Shown: piece after piece, positions 1 to 5,769 of the stretch
Layout of the letters: every line of letters begins with the position of its first letter
Numbering within the stretch: position 1 is the first letter of the stretch
Source of the DNA: Pseudomonadota bacterium
GTDB taxonomy: Bacteria > Pseudomonadota > Alphaproteobacteria > Acetobacterales > Acetobacteraceae
Direction of reading: 5' to 3'
NCBI GenBank assembly: GCA_021808185.1
Contig: JAKBCB010000176.1
Span: 1-7,337 of the forward strand
Length of the DNA stretch: 7,337 nucleotides
Notes under the pieces: model-generated
Seen by the model: the letters and a program-made list of their open reading frames with translations, nothing else
Database searches by the model: none
Told to the model about the DNA's origin: nothing
Translations under genes and position numbers: made by a program

Positions 1-195
1 GGCGACCGCGCGCTGGTCAAGCCGGGCCTGACCGGCTGGGCGCAGGTGAACTATCCCTACGGCGCCTCGGTCGAGGATGCGCGGGCGAAGCTTTCCTACG
101 ACCTGTATTACGTCAAGCATCGCTCCCTGCTGCTCGACCTGCTGATCCTGGTGGCGACGGTGCGGGTGGTGCTGTTCCAGCGCGGCGCCCGCTGA
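1..195 (+). CDS. EPS sugar transferase, PEP-CTERM-associated EpsB_2-like (3' end only)
   Basis: Only the last 64 codons and the TGA stop are present; the gene starts upstream of the window. The reading frame is open from base 1 and contains KPGLTGWAQVNYPYG (residues 7-21 of the fragment), then a DARAKLSYDLYYVKH stretch, a hydrophobic LLLDLLILVATVRVVLF segment and the terminal GAR. This is the C-terminal signature of bacterial polyprenyl-phosphate glycosyl-1-phosphate transferases (WcaJ/EpsL type). These membrane enzymes start EPS repeat-unit synthesis by transferring a sugar phosphate to undecaprenyl phosphate. The YPYGASVEDA wording and the VRVVLF..GAR ending are, from memory, typical of the subfamily tied to exosortase/PEP-CTERM loci (TIGR03013). 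The neighbouring prsT fits that. The sugar specificity cannot be read from this fragment. Confidence 0.88.
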   Translation, partial: GDRALVKPGLTGWAQVNYPYGASVEDARAKLSYDLYYVKHRSLLLDLLILVATVRVVLFQRGAR

Positions 196-242
196 GCGCG
201 CGCCCCCAAGGGCGGCACGTCTAGACAGGCTCGGCGCCGGTA

Positions 243-264
243 GCGGCACCGGCTATGGTGCCGC
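243..264 (+). repeat. Perfect 8-bp inverted repeat, possible terminator or attenuator hairpin
   Basis: GCGGCACC (243-250) and GGTGCCGC (257-264) are exact reverse complements around a 6-nt loop, so the RNA would form a strong GC-rich hairpin. No U-run follows, which weakens a rho-independent terminator call. The alternative upstream prsT start, ATG at 255-257, lies across the loop/stem boundary, which argues against its use. A second, mutually exclusive stem (236-241 with 248-253) shares bases 243-253 with this one. Confidence 0.5.
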
Positions 265-328
265 CTGCCCGGCGGATCGCGGCGTCCGCACGGGTTGCGT
301 GGCGAGGCGAGCCGCTCAAAGTTTATAC

Positions 329-332
329 AAGG
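329..332 (+). promoter_or_regulatory. Weak ribosome binding site for prsT
   Basis: AAGG lies 12 nt before the ATG at 345. It is the best Shine-Dalgarno-like match near this start. The spacing is longer than ideal, so the site is only modest support for the chosen start. Confidence 0.35.
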
Positions 333-344
333 CAACGGTCACAC

Positions 345-3131
345 ATGCGGAAGATCATCGTCGTGGTGCTGGTGGCGCTGGTCGTCATTGGCGGGGGTGG
401 CGCGGGCTGGGTCGTGCTCCGGCATTTCCTGCACGATGCGATCGCCTCGGGCGAGGCACGGCTGGCGGCCGGCGACGTGCACGGTGCCACGCTCGAATTC
501 CGCAACGCCGTGCGCAACCACCCGGAGAACGCGCGCGCCCATGTCCTGCTGGCCAAGGTCCAGCTGATGCAGGGCGACGCCGTGGCGGCGGAGAAGGAAC
601 TCAAGCAGGCCCAGGCCCTGCACTACGACGGCCCGGACCTGCCACCCGCGCTTGCGCGCGCCTATATCGGCCAGGAGAAGTTCCGCGACCTGCTGCGCGA
701 CATCCCGGTCGGCACCCTGCCGCCGCACGAGGAAGCCCAGTTGCTGGTCACGCGCGCCCTGGCGCAGACCGCCCTCGGCGATCCGCTCTCCGCGCGCGCC
801 TCGGCGACGGCGGCCGAGCGACTGGACCCCAAGCTGGCCGACGCGCCGCTGGCCGAGGCGCGCATCATGGCCGTCAGCGGCGAACGGGCGCAGGCGCTGC
901 TGAAGGTCGATGAGGCGCTGAAGCTCGATCCCACGCTGCTCGAGGCGCTCGGGCTGAAGGCCGACATCCTGCGCGAACAGGGCGACCTCGAGCGCGCGGT
1001 CGCGACGCTGGACAAGGCGGTGGCGGCCGGCCCCACGCTGCCGCGCGTGCGCATCGCGCGCGCACGGCTGCTGCTGCTGGAAGGGCAGGACGACAAGGCA
1101 TCGGCCGACCTGGACGTGGCGCTGAAGGGCGAGCCGAAGAACGCGATCGCGCATTACCTGAAGGGCCTGCTGCTGATCCGCGCCAAGGACTGGAAGGGCG
1201 CCGACCTGGAATTCCAGAAGATCCAGCCGGTGCTGCCGCAATTGCCGCGCGGGGACTATTATGCCGCGCTGGTCAAAAGCAACGTCAACCAGCTTGAGCA
1301 GGCGGTCGAGCAGGCCACCCGCTACACCGCGCGCAACCCGCAGGACCCCAACGGCTTCCGCTTGCTGGCCCGCATCCAGCTGCTGATGGGCAAGCAGATC
1401 GCGGCGGCGGAGTCGCTCAAGCGCGTCGCGGCCCTCGGCGGCAGCAGCGTCGATGTGCCCGCCGGCGCCTCGGCGGAGGTGCAGGCGGCGGCGGCGGGTG
1501 AAAGCAGCCCGGAGGGGCTGACCCATCTCGCCACCCAGATGATCGACAAGGGCGACAATGCCGGCGCCGCGCGCGACATCGAGGCGTCGCTGGAAACCCC
1601 GGCGCGGCCCGCGCAGACCGGAGCGACACAGGTGCTCTCGGCGCTGGCCGTGGGCGATGTCGATCGGGCGGCGGCGGCGCTGGAGCGTCTGAAGGCCGAC
1701 CCGGCCGCCGAGCCGCTGGCGATCGCCAACCTGACCGGCCTCGTGCAGATGGCGCGGCTCGATTTCGACGGCGCGCGCACCACCTGGGCCGATGCGGCGA
1801 AGCGCTGGCCGACGGCGGTGACGCTGCAGATCAACCTCGCCCGCGTGCAGGCGCTGACCGACCAGGCGGCCGACAGCGAAAAGACCCTCGCCACGGTGCT
1901 GACCGCGCAGCCGGCGCAGCCCACCGCCCTGCGCATGATGATCGAGATCCTGGTCGGCCGCGGCCGCCTGGACGAGGCGATCGCCTATGCCAAGGCGGCC
2001 CGCAAGGCCGCCCCCGGCGCGCTGCCGCTGCTGGTGACGGAGGCGGCGCTGCACGCCCAGGCGCATGACTTCTCCGCCGCCTACGCGGTGCTGGACGAAG
2101 TGCCGCTGGAAATGGCGCAGTCGCCGCTGCTGCTGAACATCCGCTCGCAGATCCAGTTGGTGCAGGGCCGCGTCAAGGAAGCCACCGACAGCATGCGCCA
2201 GATCCTGCTGGCGCAGCCGGGCGACCAGGCCACGCGGCAGCGGCTGATCCAGGTGCTCAGCGAAACCAAGCAGGGCGAGGAGGCGCTGCGGCTGGCGCGC
2301 GAGGGCCTGTCGCTCGCCCCCGGCAACAGCACCATGATGCAACTGGTGGTCGCCCTGGTGAACGCGACCCAGGGGCTGGACGCGGCCCTGGCCGAAGCCG
2401 CGCAACTGCGCCGCGACCCGATCAACCTGCCGGCGGCGCGGCTGCTCAAGGGCGTGCTCTACACCGGCGCCAAGCGCTACGACGACGCCGTGGCGGCGTA
2501 CCGGGCGGAAATGAAGGAGGCGCCGTTCGACGCCCTCGTGCTCGCCACCGCCTCGGCGCTGAGCAGTGCCGGGCATCCCGACGAGGGCACGGCGCTGTTG
2601 CGCGACTGGGTGGCCAAGCAGCCGGACGCCACCGTGTCCGACACGCTCGCCGCCGCCGACATCGACGCCCACCGCTACGATCTGGCCGAGAAAAGCCTGA
2701 CCGCCGTGCTCGCCGAGCGGCCGACCGACGCGGTGGCGCTGAACAACCTCGCCTGGATCTACCAGCACAACCACGACCCGAGGGCGCTGGATCTGGCGCG
2801 GCGCGCCTACCTGCTGCAACCCTCGCCGCAGACCGCCGACACGCTCGGCTGGATTGTGCTGCAACAGGGCAACGCCAATCTCGGCCTGCTGCTGGAACGC
2901 CGCGCGGTGGCGGCGATGCCGCGCGACCCCTCGGTGCTGTACCACTTCGCGGCGGCGCTGAAGGCCGCCGGGCAGTCCGACAGCGCCTTGAAACTGGTCA
3001 CGGCGCTGCTCGACACCCCCGCCGCCTTCGACGAGCGCCCCGACGCGGTCAAGCTGCAAGCCGATCTGGGCGGCCCCCCGCCCGCCGCGCCACCCGCCGC
3101 CGCGGCACCCGCGGCGGCCCCAGCGAAATGA
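345..3131 (+). CDS. prsT: XrtA/PEP-CTERM system TPR-repeat protein PrsT
   Basis: The 928-residue product has an N-terminal hydrophobic anchor (about residues 3-26, preceded by MRK), then tetratricopeptide-like helical repeats from about residue 35 to 890, and an Ala/Pro-rich tail (910-928). Repeat units are visible at about 34-60, 65-92, 170-195, 199-228, 264-292, 497-522, 531-556, 697-725 and 796-826, often ending in LDP, NHP or similar. The NNLAWIYQ...DPRALDLARRAY...DTLGWIVLQQGN block (800-842) is typical of the PrsT/TIGR02917 family, and the length fits it. Family members are usually called lipoproteins, but I see no lipobox Cys here, and no Cys anywhere. PrsT occurs with exosortase A and EPS genes; its proposed role is scaffolding of the export or sorting machinery, and its exact activity is unknown. 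An in-frame ATG at 255 would add 30 mostly charged residues before the membrane anchor and sits in a hairpin, so ATG 345 is preferred. The stop overlaps the next start (ATGA). Confidence 0.87.
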   Translation: MRKIIVVVLVALVVIGGGGAGWVVLRHFLHDAIASGEARLAAGDVHGATLEFRNAVRNHPENARAHVLLAKVQLMQGDAVAAEKELKQAQALHYDGPDLPPALARAYIGQEKFRDLLRDIPVGTLPPHEEAQLLVTRALAQTALGDPLSARASATAAERLDPKLADAPLAEARIMAVSGERAQALLKVDEALKLDPTLLEALGLKADILREQGDLERAVATLDKAVAAGPTLPRVRIARARLLLLEGQDDKASADLDVALKGEPKNAIAHYLKGLLLIRAKDWKGADLEFQKIQPVLPQLPRGDYYAALVKSNVNQLEQAVEQATRYTARNPQDPNGFRLLARIQLLMGKQIAAAESLKRVAALGGSSVDVPAGASAEVQAAAAGESSPEGLTHLATQMIDKGDNAGAARDIEASLETPARPAQTGATQVLSALAVGDVDRAAAALERLKADPAAEPLAIANLTGLVQMARLDFDGARTTWADAAKRWPTAVTLQINLARVQALTDQAADSEKTLATVLTAQPAQPTALRMMIEILVGRGRLDEAIAYAKAARKAAPGALPLLVTEAALHAQAHDFSAAYAVLDEVPLEMAQSPLLLNIRSQIQLVQGRVKEATDSMRQILLAQPGDQATRQRLIQVLSETKQGEEALRLAREGLSLAPGNSTMMQLVVALVNATQGLDAALAEAAQLRRDPINLPAARLLKGVLYTGAKRYDDAVAAYRAEMKEAPFDALVLATASALSSAGHPDEGTALLRDWVAKQPDATVSDTLAAADIDAHRYDLAEKSLTAVLAERPTDAVALNNLAWIYQHNHDPRALDLARRAYLLQPSPQTADTLGWIVLQQGNANLGLLLERRAVAAMPRDPSVLYHFAAALKAAGQSDSALKLVTALLDTPAAFDERPDAVKLQADLGGPPPAAPPAAAAPAAAPAK
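3096..3118 (+). promoter_or_regulatory. 10-bp GC hairpin just before the hydrolase start codon
   Basis: GCCGCCGCGG (3096-3105) and CCGCGGCGGC (3109-3118) are exact reverse complements around a 3-nt loop. The stem lies inside the Ala/Pro tail codons of prsT and ends 9 nt before the ATG at 3128, over the region where a ribosome binding site would lie. No Shine-Dalgarno sequence is visible there. A plausible inference is that ribosomes finishing prsT melt the stem and restart at the overlapping ATGA, coupling the two genes. A chance product of Ala/Pro codon bias is the main alternative. Confidence 0.5.
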
Positions 3132-4972
3132 GCCGCGGCGGCGCCATGGTGCTGGCGGCGCTGCTCGGCCTCCTGCCCACCTCCATGGCCACCTCCATGG
3201 CCGCCGCCGCGCCCGCCGGCTGGGACCGCTACGAGACCATCCTGTGGCACGCGCAAACGGCCAGCCCCGCCGAACTGGCCGAGGCCCGCCGGCTCGGCGT
3301 CAGCGCCGGCCTCGTGTTCGGCCTCCGCGAGGCCATGCCCGAGGCGGCGCTGGCGGCGGCGCTGACCCGCCAGGCGGCGCCGCTGCGCGCGGCCGGGCTG
3401 TCGTTCTATGTCGAAAACATCGCCACCGACTTCTACGCGCCCTACCACTACTGGCGGCCGGACCGGGAGGTGAGCTGGGCGTTCGACATCCTGCAAGCCC
3501 GCCACCGCGCCAATCCCCGCGATGCGTCCGTGTTTCTCCGCGAACCGAGCCTGTCCGACCCGGCGTGGCTGGCCCGTGTCGGCGCAAGGCTCGCGGCGCA
3601 CGCCAAAATCCTCGGCCCCGACCGACCGCTGTTCTTCAACCTCGGCGACGAGACCGGCATCGCCGACCTGACCGCGCCGTGGGATTTCGATTATTCCCCG
3701 CCCTCGCTGGCCGGTTTCCGCGACTGGCTGCGCGGCGAATACGGCACGCTCGCGGCCATGAACCGCGAATGGGGCACGGGCTTCGCCGACTGGGGCGCGG
3801 TGGTGCCGCTGACCACCGATGCGGCGCTCGGCCTCGCGGACGGCAATTTCGCCGCCTGGGCGGATTTCCGGGCCTGGATGGACGTGGCCTTCGCGCGCGC
3901 CATCCGCGCCGGCACCGACGCGCTGCACGCGGCCGACCCGGCCGCGCGCGCCGGGATCGAGGGCGCACAGATGCCCGGCACCGGCGGCTACGACTACACG
4001 CGCCTGTCCGGCGTCGTGGATGTGATGGAAATGACCGGGGGCGAGCCGGCTTTCGGCATCGCCCACGCGCTCAATCCCGCGCTGGTGCTGCTGACCACCA
4101 CGGGGACGGACAGCCCGGCGGCACGGCACGCGATCTGGCGCGCGTTCCTGGCCGGCGCGCGGGGGCTGGTGCTGTGGGAGTTCGACCCGGCGCTCGCGCC
4201 ATTGTTCACCGAGTTGCGCGGTCCGCTGGGCGATACGGTCCTCGCCGCCGCCCCGCGCCCCGATGCGGTGGCGATCCTGTATTCGCCGGCCAGCATCCGC
4301 ACCCAATGGATTCTCGACCGCCAGACCGACGCCGCGGCCGGCAAAATCTGGTCGGACCGGCGCGCGGACAGCGAACTCGACGACACCGCCCCGCGCGTCG
4401 CCACGCGGCAGGCCACCGAGACGCTCGCGCATCTCGGCCTGGAACCGCGCTGGCTGTCGCCGGAACTGCTGCAAGGCGGAGCGCTGCGACAAGGCATCCG
4501 CGCGCTGATCCTGCCGCACGCCATCGCCCTGTCCGATGCCGAGCTGTCCGAAATCCGCGCCTTCGCCACGGCTGGCGGCCTCGTGCTGGCGGATACGCCG
4601 CCCGGCGGCTACGACGCGCACAGCCGCCGCCGCGCCACCCCGCTCGCCGAGCATGTCACGCTGCTGCCGGCATTCTCGGGTCTGACGGCGGCGCTGGCGG
4701 CGGCGGGTGTCGCGCCCGATTTCTCCCTCCTCCGCCCGGACGGCACGCGCGCCACCGATGCGACGGTGCGGGTGCTGCAACACGGCCCGACAACACTTCT
4801 CGGCATCCAGCGCGATCTCTCCAGCGCCGCCACCGCCGAGGACATGGTTCTTGCGCTGCCCGCCCCCCGCCGCGTGCGCGACCTGCGCGCGGGGACGCAA
4901 AGTACCACCGGCCGTCTGACGCTGCGGCTCGATCCGGTGGAACCCACCATCCTGGCAATCGAGGCCCCCTGA
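3128..4972 (+). CDS. Secreted GH42-like (beta-galactosidase-like) glycoside hydrolase family protein
   Basis: The product has 614 residues. Residues 1-29 look like a Sec signal peptide: an Arg near the start, a hydrophobic core, then Ala-rich MAAAAPA. The next part reads as a TIM-barrel hydrolase. FFNLGDET (169-176) has Glu175 where GH42 enzymes carry the acid/base Glu. FRDWLRGEYGTLAAMNREWG (197-216) matches the FxxWLxxxYGTLxxLNxxWG element of GH42, and GARGLVLWEFD (343-353) matches the last barrel strand. Residues about 378-490 (VAILYSP..., RALILPHAIALSDAELSEIR, GGLVLADTPP) resemble the flavodoxin-like trimerisation domain of GH42 beta-galactosidases. A small C-terminal beta region ends the protein. 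The expected nucleophile Glu is not obvious: the matching strand reads VLLTTTGTD (320-328). It may hydrolyse or remodel EPS; the substrate is unknown. The start overlaps the prsT stop; ATG 3146 is a weaker alternative because it removes the only basic residue of the signal peptide. Confidence 0.75.
   Translation: MSRGGAMVLAALLGLLPTSMATSMAAAAPAGWDRYETILWHAQTASPAELAEARRLGVSAGLVFGLREAMPEAALAAALTRQAAPLRAAGLSFYVENIATDFYAPYHYWRPDREVSWAFDILQARHRANPRDASVFLREPSLSDPAWLARVGARLAAHAKILGPDRPLFFNLGDETGIADLTAPWDFDYSPPSLAGFRDWLRGEYGTLAAMNREWGTGFADWGAVVPLTTDAALGLADGNFAAWADFRAWMDVAFARAIRAGTDALHAADPAARAGIEGAQMPGTGGYDYTRLSGVVDVMEMTGGEPAFGIAHALNPALVLLTTTGTDSPAARHAIWRAFLAGARGLVLWEFDPALAPLFTELRGPLGDTVLAAAPRPDAVAILYSPASIRTQWILDRQTDAAAGKIWSDRRADSELDDTAPRVATRQATETLAHLGLEPRWLSPELLQGGALRQGIRALILPHAIALSDAELSEIRAFATAGGLVLADTPPGGYDAHSRRRATPLAEHVTLLPAFSGLTAALAAAGVAPDFSLLRPDGTRATDATVRVLQHGPTTLLGIQRDLSSAATAEDMVLALPAPRRVRDLRAGTQSTTGRLTLRLDPVEPTILAIEAP
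3177..3200 (+). repeat. 12-bp tandem duplication in the signal-peptide region
   Basis: CCACCTCCATGG occurs twice in direct succession and encodes a doubled TSMA unit at residues 18-25 of the hydrolase. It lies in the signal peptide, where a 4-residue in-frame gain is likely tolerated. Each copy also contains an in-frame ATG, but starting there would remove the hydrophobic core. Confidence 0.8.
4961..4964 (+). promoter_or_regulatory. Ribosome binding site for pheC
   Basis: GAGG lies 7 nt before the ATG at 4972, inside the last codons of the hydrolase gene. The spacing is good and supports this start, alongside re-initiation at the TGATG overlap. Confidence 0.5.
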
Positions 4973-5730
4973 TGCGCGCTTTGCTGCTGTTGCTCGTCCT
5001 GCTGCTGCCGTGGCCGGCGCTGGCGCAGTCCAGCCGGCTCGACGAGATCATCCAGCGCGGCACGCTGCGCGTGGGGCTGACCGGGGATTACCGTCCGTTC
5101 TCCGTCAAGGCGGCGGACGGCGCGATAACCGGGCTGGACGTGGACATGGCGCAAAGCCTCGCGCAATCCCTCGGCGTCGGGCTGGAGATCGTGCCGACCA
5201 CATGGCCCGGCCTGATGAGCGATCTGCGCGACGGAAAATTCGACATCGCGATGGGCGGCATCACCATCACCCTGGAACGGCAAAAGACCGCGTTCTTCTC
5301 GATTCCCGTGCTGCATTCCGGGAAAACCCCGATCGCGCGCTGCGCGGACCGCGAGCGGTACGCAACCCTCGCGGACATCGACCGGCAAGGCGTGCGCGTG
5401 ATCGTCAATCCCGGCGGCACCAACGAACGCTTCGACCGCGCCCATCTGCACGCCGCCGAGATCGTGGTGTTCCCCGACAACACCCGCATCTTCGACGAAC
5501 TCGCCGCCGGCCGCGCCGATCTGATGATCACCGACGCGGTGGAAACGCGGTTGCAGCAGAAGCTGCACCCCGAGCTGTGCGCGATCCACCCGGACACGCC
5601 GTTCGACCGCAGCGAACTCGGCTACCTGCTGCCGCGCGACATCGTGTGGAAACTGTTCGTCGATCAGTGGCTGCGCCAGTCCCGGGATACCGGCGTCTGG
5701 ACCCGCGCGGCCGCGAAGTGGCTGGACTGA
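4972..5730 (+). CDS. pheC: Periplasmic cyclohexadienyl dehydratase (PheC-like)
   Basis: The 252-residue product starts with a clear Sec signal peptide (leucine-rich core at 4-12, cleavage expected after ALA at 16-18). The rest is a family 3 solute-binding-protein fold: RVGLTGDYRPFS (33-44), GLDVDMAQSLAQ (54-65), TWPGLMSDL (77-85), FDIAMGGITITLERQ (90-104), FSIPVLHSGKTPI (109-121), VNPGGTNE (145-152), DLMITDAVETRLQ (183-195), LHPELCAIHP (198-207). These blocks, and Cys124 and Cys203, match Pseudomonas aeruginosa PheC closely as I recall it. PheC turns prephenate into phenylpyruvate and arogenate into phenylalanine in the periplasm. Ordinary amino-acid-binding relatives share the fold but not, as far as I recall, the NPGGTNE...TDAVETRLQ...LHPELCA combination. 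A binding protein without enzyme activity remains possible. No permease or ATPase gene is adjacent. The ATG overlaps the hydrolase stop by 1 nt (TGATG). Confidence 0.82.
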   Translation: MRALLLLLVLLLPWPALAQSSRLDEIIQRGTLRVGLTGDYRPFSVKAADGAITGLDVDMAQSLAQSLGVGLEIVPTTWPGLMSDLRDGKFDIAMGGITITLERQKTAFFSIPVLHSGKTPIARCADRERYATLADIDRQGVRVIVNPGGTNERFDRAHLHAAEIVVFPDNTRIFDELAAGRADLMITDAVETRLQQKLHPELCAIHPDTPFDRSELGYLLPRDIVWKLFVDQWLRQSRDTGVWTRAAAKWLD

Positions 5731-5769
5731 CGCCGCGCCCTACCGGCGGGCGGTGAACTGGCGCGTCAG
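5727..5769. terminator. Possible bidirectional terminator between convergent genes
   Basis: CTGACGC (5727-5733) and GCGTCAG (5763-5769) are perfect 7-bp reverse complements. They enclose a nested stem, CGCCC (5736-5740) with GGGCG (5748-5752). The structure spans both stop codons, where convergent operons often share a terminator. There is no T-tract on either strand, so the call rests on position and symmetry only; termination may instead be Rho-dependent. Confidence 0.3.

Larger units (their letters stand above)
196..344. other. Intergenic region rich in short inverted repeats
   Basis: This gap separates the sugar transferase from prsT. It holds a 5-bp stem with a 4-nt loop (201-205/210-214), an 8-bp perfect palindrome GTCTAGAC (219-226), and two overlapping hairpins (236-253 and 243-264). 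A slightly AT-richer patch, AAAGTTTATACAA (318-330), precedes the prsT start. TATACA at 324-329 resembles a -10 element, but I find no -35 element at 16-18 bp from it, so I do not call a promoter. No T-tract follows any hairpin, so a standard intrinsic terminator is not shown. Confidence 0.6.

Noticed and set aside
295..329. Sigma-70 promoter from TTGCGT (295-300) and TATACA (324-329)
   Set aside because: The spacer is 23 bp, too long for a standard promoter, and no better -35 element is visible.
255..344. Upstream start for prsT at ATG 255
   Set aside because: It adds 30 charged residues before an N-terminal membrane anchor, and the ATG lies in a perfect hairpin without a ribosome binding site.
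339..3059. A 906-codon open frame on the minus strand opposite prsT
   Set aside because: It is Arg/Gln/His/Gly-rich with no family features and mirrors prsT, whose GC-rich codon bias keeps the antisense frame open. The TPR protein on the plus strand explains the region.
2807..4900. A 697-codon open frame on the minus strand opposite the hydrolase
   Set aside because: It has low-complexity Arg/Gly/Ala composition, spans two real plus-strand genes, and has no recognisable domain.
3244..5730. A single 828-codon plus-strand frame suggesting a fusion ending in pheC
   Set aside because: Its first part is an Arg/Pro-rich shadow of the hydrolase in another frame. The real gene begins at ATG 4972, with a signal peptide and a Shine-Dalgarno sequence.
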